Shown: piece by piece, positions 23,404-32,072 of the stretch
Numbering within the stretch: the first letter of the stretch is position 1
How the letters are laid out: each line of letters opens with the position of its first letter
NCBI GenBank assembly: GCA_016839785.1
Contig: JAEOTQ010000060.1
Location: 1-35,709, forward strand
Length of the DNA: 35,709 bases
From: Candidatus Hodarchaeota archaeon
Lineage (GTDB): Archaea > Asgardarchaeota > Heimdallarchaeia > Hodarchaeales > Hodarchaeaceae
Reading direction: 5' to 3'
Notes under the pieces: model-generated
What the model was told of the DNA's origin: nothing
The model's input: only the letters and a program-made list of their open reading frames with translations
Database searches by the model: none
Position numbers and translations under genes: made by a program

Positions 23404-24093
23404 TCAGAATGGTTTTTTTACTAAGAAACGAAAATGACCCCATCCTTTCTGGGAAAGGAGATTCTCAAGATTATAGGGAGTACTATAAACCTCCGTATAC
23501 ACCAAATCCTCAAGATGAAAATCAGCGAAGAAATCGAGCAAATCTTCCATATGGGAGAAGAAATGAGGTACTCCATCTTCCACCCCACCCTGAATAATCA
23601 GTGTCTGTTCATCAATAATTTCGTTTTCTTTTTCAGTAAAATGACAGTCCTTATCTTTCGTTAAAAGGGTGCCATAGAACAGTCCCCCTGGTTTTAATAC
23701 ACGATAAACCTCTGATATTGCTTTTACAATGTCCGATCTAAACGCGTGATATATCACATTAAAGCTAATAACTAAGTTAAACTTATTATCAGGGTAATCA
23801 ATTGAGGTTATCCGACCCTGTTTAACCTCAGCCGATAAACCAGCTTTTCCCAGCCACTGTTTAGTTGCTTGAACAGCTTCCTCTGAGATATCACTTGCAA
23901 ACACCTGATACCCTTGTTCAGCAAAAAAGACTGTATGGCGCCCAATTCCACAACCAAGGTCATAAACCTTTATTCTTGGGTCATGACCAAGCGAAAAAAC
24001 TAAGCTCATTGTAGGCCCATCTGGCAGTTCCCATCCGCTCTTATCCTTAAGTTCTAGCCACTTCCACCCTTCTTGAACAGATTCTTTGTTCAT
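23404..24093 (-). CDS. Class I SAM-dependent methyltransferase
   Basis: A 229-residue Rossmann-fold methyltransferase (type 11/TehB-like). Motif I is VYDLGCGIGRHT (about 43-54), motif II ends in the acidic ASDIS, motif IV is FNLVISFNVIYH and post-motif VLKPGGLFYGTLL follows. The N-terminus (EGWKWLELKDKSGWELPDGPT) binds substrate in relatives. Tellurite and thiopurine methyltransferase-like proteins have this form; the three conserved cysteines of arsenite methyltransferase ArsM are not evident, so a role in arsenic methylation is not supported despite the neighbouring ACR3 gene. It follows the DMT exporter gene by 21 bases on the same strand. Confidence 0.87.
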   Translation of the reverse strand: MNKESVQEGWKWLELKDKSGWELPDGPTMSLVFSLGHDPRIKVYDLGCGIGRHTVFFAEQGYQVFASDISEEAVQATKQWLGKAGLSAEVKQGRITSIDYPDNKFNLVISFNVIYHAFRSDIVKAISEVYRVLKPGGLFYGTLLTKDKDCHFTEKENEIIDEQTLIIQGGVEDGVPHFFSHMEDLLDFFADFHLEDLVYTEVYSTPYNLENLLSQKGWGHFRFLVKKPF

Positions 24094-24114
24094 ATAGAGT
24101 CCTCATATTTCACG

Positions 24115-25050
24115 TTATGATACTTTTTCCTTTAGGTTATCTCTTCCGCTCGTTCTTGCCCTATTAAATTGTATGATAAAGGTAGAAATGAGTAAAATGA
24201 TTAAGCCAATCCATTCGTTTAGCAGTGGTATCTCCTCGAGGAATATCATTGAAAGGAATACGATTTGGGGGAACATCGTTCCATTAATTATAGAAATATC
24301 CATGGCCCTAATTTTCCGCATGGCATTATTCCATAAAGTAAATGCCAGAGCTGTGTTTACTACTCCGAGCCAGAGAATCATGCTGAAAGATGTAAAAGAA
24401 ATATACGGAATTTCTTCAAGGCCAATGGCAAATAATAACAGCAAAATGGAACCAACACTCATACTTATTGCTGTGATAAACAGTGGGTGAAGAGAACTCT
24501 CACGGTTTATACTACGACCGATTATTGAAGATAAGGCATTTACGATGACTAAACCAAGCCCTACAAGCAAACCTGAGGTAGACACAGTCACAAAGTCAAA
24601 CGGAAAAAAGTAACTTAGAATCCCAATCAACGCTATCAGAAAGAAAACGAGTTCAAATCGACTAGGTTGTTCATGGAGTAAGAAAAATGAGAAGACAATG
24701 ACAGCAAAGGGGGTTAAATTCAGGAGAAAGGATACTGTTATTGAGGGCAATAAAGATAGGGCTAAAAATTGGCCTCCTTGTGTGAAAGTAATGAATACTA
24801 GTCCATAAATAAAGAGCATAATCCACGTTTTTCTATCGTTTTGTTTCAAACTATTACGCTGAGCAGGGTCGAGGAAAACCAATACAAGAAGCACAAGGGA
24901 GCCAATTACGTATCTGAATCCTGCAAAAAATAGTGGAGGTAAATCTTTTAATCCAAATTTGATTATAATCCAAGAACTACTCCATAGAACTGTTACAAAA
25001 AGGGCTTGTGTTACCGCAAACAAATAATCTTTAGAAAATTGATTTTCCAT
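24115..25050 (-). CDS. DMT-superfamily (EamA-type) exporter
   Basis: A 311-residue, ten-helix drug/metabolite transporter made of two EamA repeats. The N-terminal helix WSSSWIIIKFGLKDLPPLFFAGFRY and the later FTLWNNAMRKIRAMDISIINGTMFPQIVFLSMIFLEE are the standard first- and second-repeat signatures. Substrate unknown; amino acids and metabolites are common. It leads a two-gene operon with the methyltransferase. A perfect palindrome 22 bases upstream of the ATG probably controls it. Confidence 0.9.
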   Translation of the reverse strand: MENQFSKDYLFAVTQALFVTVLWSSSWIIIKFGLKDLPPLFFAGFRYVIGSLVLLVLVFLDPAQRNSLKQNDRKTWIMLFIYGLVFITFTQGGQFLALSLLPSITVSFLLNLTPFAVIVFSFFLLHEQPSRFELVFFLIALIGILSYFFPFDFVTVSTSGLLVGLGLVIVNALSSIIGRSINRESSLHPLFITAISMSVGSILLLLFAIGLEEIPYISFTSFSMILWLGVVNTALAFTLWNNAMRKIRAMDISIINGTMFPQIVFLSMIFLEEIPLLNEWIGLIILLISTFIIQFNRARTSGRDNLKEKVS

Positions 25051-25071
25051 TTAAATACCCTGGATTCGAGC

Positions 25072-25088
25072 AGATTCAACGTGAATCT
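25072..25088 (-). promoter_or_regulatory. Palindromic operator candidate upstream of the EamA exporter
   Basis: AGATTCA-ACG-TGAATCT is a perfect dyad with 7-base arms. On the minus strand it lies between a TATA-like AAATAAATTTATTTT (about 25094-25108) and the ATG at 25050, so it would cover the transcription start. An extra GATTC half-site is at 25063-25067. The regulator is unknown. Confidence 0.5.
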
Positions 25089-25205
25089 TTGAGTAAAATA
25101 AATTTATTTGACCAGTTTAAGTTTTGATTTATCATCATTCAAAAGGAGCAGATTAAGAACTAACATCAAAATTCTTTACTAAGAAGTTAGAGTAAGTGAT
25201 CTAAC

Positions 25206-26054
25206 ATGCTCATCCCGATATTTGTAGCACTGGTTGGAACTATAATCCTCAATATTGGGTTTGTGCTTCAAAAAAGCGAGGCAGGCAAACTTCCTCCTTT
25301 TACACTGAAAAATATTAAGGAGACCTTACAGCAAATTTTGAACTGTAGAAAATGGCTACTTGGAACATCCTTAACTACAATAGGATGGCTTTTTTTTCTC
25401 ATTGCAATAACGATGGCCCCTTTAACCGTAATTGCTCCCCTTAGCAATGCTGGTGTAATTATTCTTGCTAGTATTGCGGTTTTCTATTTAAAGGAGTCTC
25501 TTCACATCTATGAATGGATAGGTTTTATTGCAATCCTTATCGGAGTAATATTTATACCCATATACTCTATACCCGTGACTAATGAACCTGTCAAAGTTGA
25601 TACTCTACAACTTGTGTTCATAACAACTATTTTTCTTATAGGATTAGCAGTCTTAAGGATTAGTCAAAAGCTATTTTTTCCTCTAAAAAATGGCAGTATC
25701 TTAGGTATTGCTTCTGGAGTGACGGCGGGTTTAGGCTCTGCATTCACAAAATTGGTGAGTTTGGTAGGAGGGGAAATAATTCCACTTCTATTCGTGTTGA
25801 TGCTGGTAGCTGTATTTCAAATACTCTCATTTTTGACACTACAGACAGCCTTTCAGCAAGAGCGTGCAACAATTATCGTTCCCTTGTTTAACAGTTTCGC
25901 CACTCTTCTTCCCCTCGTCTATGGTGTCTTTATCTTCTCTGAAATTGTACCTATCGGCCAATTGGTGGGCATTCTATTAATCGTTCTGGGTGCTTCTGCA
26001 TTATTTCAATTTAGTGGGCAGGAGTTAAACGTAAATAGGCAGGAGGAGGACTGA
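25206..26054 (+). CDS. DMT-superfamily transporter (NIPA/EamA-like)
   Basis: A 282-residue membrane protein with nine or so helices in two repeats: LIPIFVALVGTIILNIGFVL, WLLGTSLTTIGWLFFLIA followed by MAPLTVIAPLSNAGVIILA and LKESLHIYEWIGF, then a second half with SGVTAGLGSAFTKLVSL and the closing LVGILLIVLGASALF. The combination resembles NIPA-type Mg2+/metabolite transporters as well as other DMT members; the substrate is not predictable. The stop overlaps the ATG of the DNA glycosylase gene (TGATG), and GGAGGAGG just before it supplies the ribosome site for that gene, so the two are coupled. Confidence 0.83.
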   Translation: MLIPIFVALVGTIILNIGFVLQKSEAGKLPPFTLKNIKETLQQILNCRKWLLGTSLTTIGWLFFLIAITMAPLTVIAPLSNAGVIILASIAVFYLKESLHIYEWIGFIAILIGVIFIPIYSIPVTNEPVKVDTLQLVFITTIFLIGLAVLRISQKLFFPLKNGSILGIASGVTAGLGSAFTKLVSLVGGEIIPLLFVLMLVAVFQILSFLTLQTAFQQERATIIVPLFNSFATLLPLVYGVFIFSEIVPIGQLVGILLIVLGASALFQFSGQELNVNRQEED

Positions 26055-26905
26055 TGCCAGAAGGCCCAGAGGTTGAATCAGTTCGAAGAGAATTACTTCA
26101 ATTAATTAATCTAGTTGTCGAAAAAATAGCTTTTACTCCCCTTTCACAAAAATATACCAAATACCAAGGAAAAGAGGAAAAGTTCTCTCAATTTACAAAT
26201 CAAAAATTGCGAAACGTCCATCGCTTCAATAAATTCCTTGTATGGGAGTTTGATAAAGCTCCTGTTATCTTAAATCATCTTGGAATGACTGGGAGCTGGA
26301 CGATGATAAGCTCGTTAGAGGAATTATCTTCAAAGACTACTCACCCAAAGGTAATTGTAGAAATGCGCACCCCACCTCATGCAATCTTTGATGATAGCAG
26401 GAATTTCGGTCAATTTAGACTCTTTTCCTCAATAGAAGCTGTAAAGCAATATCCCCCAATCAAAAAGGTCGGAATCGATGGATTAGCAGAAGATTTTCCT
26501 CTTGGGGAATTTATCGATCGTCTTGCTGAACAACGTTTTCAAAATCGGCAGATTGGAGATCTTTTAATGGATCCTAGATTAGTGGCTGGTATTGGTAACA
26601 TTTACAAGGCAGAAATATTATTTGAAGCAAAAATACACCCTGAACGAACTGTCTCAACCTTATCAACTGAAGAAACGACATTGCTCGGGAAATCTATATC
26701 GAAAATTCTTTTAAAAGCATTCTATGACAAAGGAAGCTCCTTCGACGCTAGATATAAACTCCCCTCTGGAGAAAGTGGAGGAGCACAAAGATGGCATAAG
26801 GTATACCAACGAATCGATCAACCCTGTGACAAATGTGGATCATTGATAGAAAAAATCATACAAAAAAATCGAAGTACATACTACTGTCCCACATGTCAAG
26901 ACTAG
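26054..26905 (+). CDS. Fpg/Nei-family DNA glycosylase
   Basis: A 283-residue base-excision-repair glycosylase/AP lyase. The catalytic N-terminal proline and glutamate are in MPEGPEVE, the MPEGPE form being more typical of Nei than of MutM. K60 in HRFNKFLVWEF is the conserved beta-hairpin lysine. The helix-two-turn-helix is LLMDPRLVAGIGNIYKAE, and the C-terminal zinc finger has C-x2-C-x16-C-x2-C. All catalytic and DNA-binding elements are intact, so an active enzyme removing oxidised bases is expected. Family is uncommon in archaea, suggesting acquisition from bacteria. Overlaps the upstream transporter gene by one base. Confidence 0.93.
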   Translation: MPEGPEVESVRRELLQLINLVVEKIAFTPLSQKYTKYQGKEEKFSQFTNQKLRNVHRFNKFLVWEFDKAPVILNHLGMTGSWTMISSLEELSSKTTHPKVIVEMRTPPHAIFDDSRNFGQFRLFSSIEAVKQYPPIKKVGIDGLAEDFPLGEFIDRLAEQRFQNRQIGDLLMDPRLVAGIGNIYKAEILFEAKIHPERTVSTLSTEETTLLGKSISKILLKAFYDKGSSFDARYKLPSGESGGAQRWHKVYQRIDQPCDKCGSLIEKIIQKNRSTYYCPTCQD

Positions 26906-26936
26906 GTTGAAATACCCAAGGAAAGAAAAGAGAGGG

Positions 26937-26956
26937 TTGATGAATAAATTCATCAA
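26937..26956. terminator. Hairpin between convergent genes
   Basis: TTGATGAAT-AA-ATTCATCAA is a perfect inverted repeat with 9-base arms in the 75-base gap between the glycosylase and the HMG-CoA synthase gene, both ending toward it. A run of six T lies on the minus strand just before the stem, none after it, so it is not a classic intrinsic terminator. It may be a 3'-end stability element or an unrelated dyad. Confidence 0.35.
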
Positions 26957-26980
26957 AAAATATAGAATGTAAGTACAAAC

Positions 26981-28660
26981 TCAGTTTGATTTAAAATCTC
27001 GACGTAAAGGTGTAAACATTGGAACATATAAGAGAGGAACCCAATCTTTGGGATTAGGTCGCCATCGACCGACAACAGCTTTAACTTCTTCACCTTCGGT
27101 GAAGTTACAGATCTTAGGATTGTAATTAAATCCTCTTACCATTCCCTGATCAAACATTGCCCAATAGGGATTACCAGGTTGACCAGCAGATTTTTTCGTT
27201 CCAGGGTTGTAAAAATGAACATTCTTAATTTTTGCTCGTTTAGGAATTTGAACTGTTTGTAACTCTTCTCCACAGATCCTTTTCGCATCAGAACTATTTT
27301 TCTGTATGCCACGTAAGCATTTACCTTTGAGTGCTTCGAATTTCACTGGTGGGGCAAAATCTGGGAAATTTTCTTTGCTCCAACTATCACCAAAATAGAC
27401 GGCCCCACATTTTGGACATCCTTCAACTTCGTAATATTCTTTTGATACTGGATCATATTCAATTAAAGCAATATGTTTAGCAGCATTGTCTGGATTATCT
27501 CGGAATCTGATATAATCATCAACCGAGATTTTCTGTTTGTAATCTATTTGTTCTTGAACAGTAGGAACTCCATTAGTCGCGGATTTGGATCCATTCTGTT
27601 TCACGGTGATGCTAATAACATCTGAACCAGCTCCTGAACCATAGAGAACTGTCATGATCTCGTCACCTACCTTAGCCCGTTCAATGGCATCACACAATGC
27701 AGTAGGCACAGTTGCAGAATATCCATTAGCGATTTGGGGTGCTAAATTGGACACTTTGACTCTTGGTTTAATACCCAACATTTTACCATCTGTATCAAAT
27801 TCTTTCTCGGCAAGCTTGACCTTATAATGATTTGAGACGTCAAGTAAGGCTTCATTCGGGAAAGACCCATTTGGACTGTGGATAACCCAAGTTTTGTTAG
27901 GGAGACACTTAGGGTCAATCGAATACCGTTCCACATGTTTCTTGACAGCAGATAAAATCATTCCACGAAATGCTAAGCTCGTCCCTTGACCCTCATGTTC
28001 AGGAAAACTCTCTCCTTCTTTTCTCACGAAATCAGAAAAGTCGTAATTAACAGAAGTACGCCCTTTAAGTTCAGCAATTCCATTGTCTTTCCCTAAAATA
28101 ATTGTCGTTGAATAGAAAGAAGCAGAAAATTCCAGATCGTCACCAGGTGCTCCTTGAGACGCATCGGTAGCAGTAATTGCGACATATCTACAACGATCCG
28201 CATCAATCAATGCCGCACCAATTTCTAAGAATTCACCAAAAGGTTTACACGCAAACTCTCCACGAACACCAAAACGCAAATTCGTTAATCCCGCTTTCCC
28301 TGCAATTGCTGTGCTAGATTTTACAGCATAGGGATAGGATTCAGATACCACAAATAATGCGTCGATTTGCGTAGGTTCGATATCTGCCCGCTTTATTGCA
28401 TAATTTAAGCTTTGAATACCAGCAGTTAAAGCATCTTCATTAGGTCCAGGGACAATTTTTTCTCGCAATAAGAGACGTTGATTATATACCCACCGAACAG
28501 ATCTTAATGCTTTACCTCTGAATCGGTTAACAGTATCTTTCATCATTCTGAATGCAACTTTATAATGTAATTGCGACATAGAATGATAATGATCGACTAA
28601 CTCCTCTATTTCCAGCCGATTGACAGGAATGAACGAAGCGATTGATTTAATTTCAGCCAT
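26981..28660 (-). CDS. HMG-CoA-synthase-like enzyme fused to a zinc/OB (DUF35-like) domain
   Basis: A 559-residue protein. Residues 1-355 are a thiolase-fold 3-hydroxy-3-methylglutaryl-CoA synthase of the archaeal type: E107 in VVSESYP, nucleophile C138 in RGEFACKPFGE, and H261 in VIHSPNGSFP match the Glu/Cys/His triad, and LYGSGAGSDV is the usual C-terminal loop. Residues about 395-555 add a C415-x2-C418...C448...C463 zinc site followed by a beta-rich part ending in EGEEVKAVVGRWRPNPKDW, resembling DUF35 (rubredoxin-like plus OB fold). In many archaea DUF35 is a separate protein bridging HMG-CoA synthase and acetoacetyl-CoA thiolase; here it appears fused. The enzyme feeds the mevalonate pathway to archaeal lipids. 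No thiolase gene is in the window. Confidence 0.75.
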   Translation of the reverse strand: MAEIKSIASFIPVNRLEIEELVDHYHSMSQLHYKVAFRMMKDTVNRFRGKALRSVRWVYNQRLLLREKIVPGPNEDALTAGIQSLNYAIKRADIEPTQIDALFVVSESYPYAVKSSTAIAGKAGLTNLRFGVRGEFACKPFGEFLEIGAALIDADRCRYVAITATDASQGAPGDDLEFSASFYSTTIILGKDNGIAELKGRTSVNYDFSDFVRKEGESFPEHEGQGTSLAFRGMILSAVKKHVERYSIDPKCLPNKTWVIHSPNGSFPNEALLDVSNHYKVKLAEKEFDTDGKMLGIKPRVKVSNLAPQIANGYSATVPTALCDAIERAKVGDEIMTVLYGSGAGSDVISITVKQNGSKSATNGVPTVQEQIDYKQKISVDDYIRFRDNPDNAAKHIALIEYDPVSKEYYEVEGCPKCGAVYFGDSWSKENFPDFAPPVKFEALKGKCLRGIQKNSSDAKRICGEELQTVQIPKRAKIKNVHFYNPGTKKSAGQPGNPYWAMFDQGMVRGFNYNPKICNFTEGEEVKAVVGRWRPNPKDWVPLLYVPMFTPLRRDFKSN

Positions 28661-28681
28661 AAGCTACAAATCCAAATTCAA

Positions 28682-28780
28682 TTACGTTACATAAAAATTT
28701 ATGTTGATAGGTCTTATAGATACTTCCATTTTGATCCTATTGGCAGGAATAAACGAGGCGGTCGATTCTTTCACAGCCAT
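28682..28780 (-). pseudogene. Decayed copy of the HMG-CoA synthase 5' end
   Basis: Exactly 120 bp upstream of the synthase start lies a diverged copy of it. The frame reads MAVKESTASFIPANRIKMEV against MAEIKSIASFIPVNRLEIEE in the intact gene, then departs and stops after 32 codons. Nucleotide similarity covers about 28735-28785 versus 28615-28665. This is the remnant of a tandem duplication or of a replaced gene copy, not a functional gene, unless it is now used as a leader peptide. Confidence 0.75.
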
Positions 28781-29045
28781 TAGTTACCATGTCCAGAGTA
28801 ATTACCTAAGATGAAACAATGCGAGTACTGTTATGCGAGAGGCAATACCAGTCTCTGTGCTTCAGATATAAAAATTCTTTTATTTATTATTTTAAGGTTT
28901 CTAGAGACTTTTTTCCGACAAAACAGCGAGATGGGTATGTGCAAGGGGTGAGCAATTAACCGATTGGTTCACACCACAATAAATATTTCCAAATAATATG
29001 AAAAGTTAATCATTTGATATCCTTGGGTAAGTCTCGAGGGGCAGT
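28781..29045. other. Intergenic region upstream of the HMG-CoA synthase remnant
   Basis: Together with the remnant, no intact gene lies between 28661 and 29045. TATA-like AGATATAAAAATT is at about 28864-28876. A 46-codon plus-strand frame at 28811-28951 begins MKQCEYCYARGNTSLC, hinting at a zinc ribbon, but its later part looks random and it is not called. Confidence 0.4.
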
Positions 29046-30128
29046 TTATACTACTCGAACGATCCATCCATAAGGATCTTCGATGTTCCCATATTGAATA
29101 TCGAGAAGCCTTTCCGTCAATTTTTTCGTTAAAGTACCAATCTGAAAATTATTTATAATATGATCTGCTTCTTGATAATATAGGCTACCTACGGGAACAA
29201 TCGAGGCGGCGGTTCCCGTTCCAAAACTTTCTGTCAACGTACCTTCCTTGAGCCCCCTAATTATTTTGTCAATCGGCAGTGCTTCTTCTCTTACAGTATA
29301 TCCGAAATCTCGAAAGATTTTGATGGCACTATCACGCGTAATTCCATGGACAATGGTATCACTCTCTAGGGGGGTAGTATAAATCTCTTCATTAAATACA
29401 AAAAAGATGTTCATGGCTCCGACTTCTTCTACATAGCGTCTATGAATAGCATCCAGCCATAATACTGCATCATATCCCTTATCTTTCGCTTTTTGTCCGA
29501 CAAACAGGCTTCCCCCATAGTTTCCCCCTGTTTTGGCACTCCCCATTCCTCCTGGAGCAGCGCGTATATACTGCTCACTGACATATATTTTCAAAATTTC
29601 TGGGAAATATGACTTTGACGGGAATAGAATAATGAAAAATAAGTATTCGTTCGAGGCACGTAATCCGATACTTGGCTCCGTTCCTATCATTGCAGGTCGT
29701 ATGTATATTGTCGATCCCTCAGACTTTGGAGCCCAATCTTTTTCCAGAATCAGTAATTTCTTTAATCCCGATAAATAAATCTCTGGATCAATTTCAGGCA
29801 TCATCATACGTTTGGCAGAGAGATTGAATCTTGCTGCATTTTCTTCCGGACGAAAGAGGTTAATGTGGCCGTCTTGGGTTCGAAAAGCTTTTTGACCCTC
29901 AAAAATAGTTTGACCATAATGAAAACACACTGCAGTAGGATCTAAGATGATAGGAGCGTATTTACTAATAGTTAAATCTTGCCATGATCCCTCCTTATAG
30001 CTAGCTGTAAACATTCTATCGGTTTTAATTTGACCAAAGCCAATGTTGTCTTCGGATTTATATTTCGGTTTCAATTCAGAGTCAGGAATATTTTCGACAC
30101 TTATCTGAAGATTTTGCATAACTTTCAA
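29046..30128 (-). CDS. ilvE: Branched-chain amino acid aminotransferase
   Basis: A 360-residue fold-type IV PLP aminotransferase that interconverts leucine, isoleucine and valine with their 2-oxo acids. Seen: AVCFHYGQTIFEGQKAFR (66-83), the PLP lysine K199 in SAKTGGNYGGSL, VEEVGAMNIFF and the phosphate-binding GTGTAASIVPV. Length and layout match the long IlvE form found in many bacteria rather than the 300-residue type usual in archaea, which suggests transfer. An ATG at codon 4 could also be the start. It has no operon partner; the region upstream is a 646-base gap. The products connect with the acetolactate synthase and 2-oxoacid oxidoreductase genes elsewhere in the window. Confidence 0.94.
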   Translation of the reverse strand: MKVMQNLQISVENIPDSELKPKYKSEDNIGFGQIKTDRMFTASYKEGSWQDLTISKYAPIILDPTAVCFHYGQTIFEGQKAFRTQDGHINLFRPEENAARFNLSAKRMMMPEIDPEIYLSGLKKLLILEKDWAPKSEGSTIYIRPAMIGTEPSIGLRASNEYLFFIILFPSKSYFPEILKIYVSEQYIRAAPGGMGSAKTGGNYGGSLFVGQKAKDKGYDAVLWLDAIHRRYVEEVGAMNIFFVFNEEIYTTPLESDTIVHGITRDSAIKIFRDFGYTVREEALPIDKIIRGLKEGTLTESFGTGTAASIVPVGSLYYQEADHIINNFQIGTLTKKLTERLLDIQYGNIEDPYGWIVRVV

Positions 30129-30774
30129 GCGGAAGTTATTACACCGATTAAATAGGTTTGCTCTGAGCGGATATTTTTCACTACATACATAAGGATAATA
30201 ACTGCATAATCTACTTCAATCGCCGAAATGTGGCGTGTATTAACAATTTGGAACCGTTATGAAAAGGAATTTCTTGATCCATCTGGAATGATGAATGGTC
30301 TAAGTTTGGGGGTAGGTGTCTTTGAGAGAAAGAGGAATTGGAGACGATACTTGCGCATAGCTCTTCATAAAACGAATAGAACTCTCCATCCATTAATCAG
30401 AATGATTTCTATGAAAAATAAAATTGAAGAAAGGTGAAAAGTTTATATTACTTTTTCATATCATATTTTACTCAAAGGATCACTCGACTTATAGAAATAT
30501 TTCATTCATTTTTTATTTTTTTCTGATCCAATGGAAGCTTGGAACCTCGTTAAAGGTGATGTACGAGTAGAAGAAGCGGAGTCGTAAGAGTGTGTTTTGA
30601 CTACTTCTGATCTTATGTCTGGAGATATTCTATTTATCTTACGAAATTTATTCCCTCTTCTTAGTAATAGAAAGGATAAGATAAGATAATTAGCAGATAT
30701 GGAAAGAAAGCTGATAGAGAATAGGAATAAAACACTTCAATCTTACTTGACCCTTTTTATTACTCCTTGATAGA
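30129..30774. other. 646-base gap without a supportable gene
   Basis: Overlapping short frames at 30211-30393 (minus) and 30228-30437 (plus) share the same DNA and neither has a recognisable motif or ribosome site. The stretch 30436-30470 is A/T-rich with TATA-like words (GTTTATATTA). The segment 30555-30625 has a C-box-like GTGATG and a D-box-like CTGA about 60 bases apart, too weak for a snoRNA call. Otherwise nothing is seen. Confidence 0.4.
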
Positions 30775-31833
30775 TCAAATAACATTAACCCACCAATTTT
30801 TCATTGCAAATTCATATATTTCCTGAACAGTTTGACCTATCTCTGTTGTATTAAACTCTTGTAGAGATGAAATAAGTTGTGCAAGATTCTTTCCCAATTC
30901 TTTCTTACTTAAATCTCCTGGATCTTCTAGGTTGGAATTATAAAGTTTCTTTAGGTCTGGAACACTTGAATTTCTGCATTCATTAATTTTACTTATTGTA
31001 AGCGTTAATTTATTACCATGTCTATTTGCTTGAATATTTAAAGCTTCAAGAATCTGATCATTAGTGAAATATGCCCATTCAAAGGAAGGAGAATGAATTT
31101 TGATTTTCAAATGATCTGATAGATAATCCAAAGAATCACTCGGTATCTGATGATAAGCATTTCTTATTCGATCAATAGCTTTCTGGATAAATAAGTCGAT
31201 TTTCTTCTTATTATTAAGAATTTTTTTCCATCTACCTTCCTTATCTAAAAAAATAAAGCATTTGGCTAAGGGAGCCCGTAAATGATAGTATTTGTTATCG
31301 ATGTCAGTGCCGATTCTTGGTTTTAAGAAATGAAAAAGAAGTTCCTGGAAGTTCTTATCTACACCCGAAAGATTATGGATATGAATTTTTGCTCTAGTAT
31401 AAATAAAAACACCAGTGGATGCAAGTTCATCAAAGAAGTTCTCTTCTGTTGTTCCTTCAACAAGCAAAAATAAATATGGAGAAGGATGAATTTGATACTC
31501 CAGTAATATTTGTTCAAGAAAATCTATGTTTGAATACCCCCTAATATCTCCATACCTCTTATCTTTCCATAAAGCTGTCTGTTGATTCAACAATTCATCT
31601 GCATTTGGTTGAGTAATATTTAGGACATCTTCTATAAAATACTTAAGAATTTCTTGCTTTTCGTAGTAATCCTGGGCAATTAGCGCAGGACCAGACAGTT
31701 TTTGAAGTTTTTCGTATGTAATAAATCGTATTAGAATAAACCATTCTTTCAAAGGATCTCTCGAAAACATATTTCGGATTAATTTTTTTCTCCAAGTTTC
31801 GATATGTTCGATATTTAGACTCCATTTTTCCAA
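30775..31833 (-). CDS. Orphan TOPRIM/OLD-like protein of unknown function
   Basis: A 352-residue protein without a named family match. The centre looks like a TOPRIM fold as found in OLD-family nucleases: LFLLVEGTTEENFFDELA (122-138) gives the first acidic motif with E126, the middle has IHIHNLSGVDKN, FIFLDKEG (193-200) gives the D-x-E pair, and SPSFEWAYF near 250 resembles the late acidic motif. OLD nucleases join this domain to an ABC-type ATPase; here the first 115 residues are helical with no Walker motif, and no ATPase gene is adjacent. A nuclease or defence role is therefore only a hypothesis. The base composition is even more A-rich than the surroundings, and it sits between long gaps, consistent with an acquired gene. 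Confidence 0.55.
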   Translation of the reverse strand: MEKWSLNIEHIETWRKKLIRNMFSRDPLKEWFILIRFITYEKLQKLSGPALIAQDYYEKQEILKYFIEDVLNITQPNADELLNQQTALWKDKRYGDIRGYSNIDFLEQILLEYQIHPSPYLFLLVEGTTEENFFDELASTGVFIYTRAKIHIHNLSGVDKNFQELLFHFLKPRIGTDIDNKYYHLRAPLAKCFIFLDKEGRWKKILNNKKKIDLFIQKAIDRIRNAYHQIPSDSLDYLSDHLKIKIHSPSFEWAYFTNDQILEALNIQANRHGNKLTLTISKINECRNSSVPDLKKLYNSNLEDPGDLSKKELGKNLAQLISSLQEFNTTEIGQTVQEIYEFAMKNWWVNVI

Positions 31834-32072
31834 AAGCTCTTTTCTATTAACAGTTTGCCTCTATTTTTCCCATTCATCCCAAGATGTCTGGTTTCCATTT
31901 GGTACATGATAATGAATTCGAAATTTTTTTGAGTAGTCTTCTCATGAACATTCCTCAAAAGAAAAAGAAAGTTAAATGGTGAAGATACAATAACGAACAG
32001 AAACAAAATAAATCCACGGATTATCATAAATTTCAGTTATTTGCGGAAAGCCCCCATTACCAAAATTAAAAG

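Noticed and set aside
23404..24093. Arsenite methyltransferase (ArsM) next to ACR3
   Set aside because: The cysteines needed to bind arsenite are not seen and the gene is convergent with acr3; it groups with the DMT exporter instead.
28811..28951. 46-codon plus-strand frame beginning MKQCEYCYARGNTSLC
   Set aside because: The start hints at a zinc ribbon, but the rest is an irregular hydrophobic stretch, there is no ribosome site, and it overlaps the likely HMG-CoA synthase promoter.
29870..29885. tRNA T-loop-like GGTTCGAAA
   Set aside because: It lies inside ilvE and no acceptor, D or anticodon stem can be built around it; no tRNA was found elsewhere.
30211..30437. Overlapping short frames on both strands (minus 30211-30393, plus 30228-30437)
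   Set aside because: They occupy the same DNA, neither shows a domain, signal or ribosome site, and composition looks noncoding.
30555..30625. C/D-box RNA-like signals (GTGATG ... CTGA)
   Set aside because: Boxes match only partly, no internal D'/C' pair or terminal stem is clear.
31815..32027. 70-codon minus-strand frame with a hydrophobic N-terminus
   Set aside because: Overlaps the start of the TOPRIM-like gene, the tail lacks any recognisable content, and there is no ribosome site; a small membrane protein is possible but unsupported.
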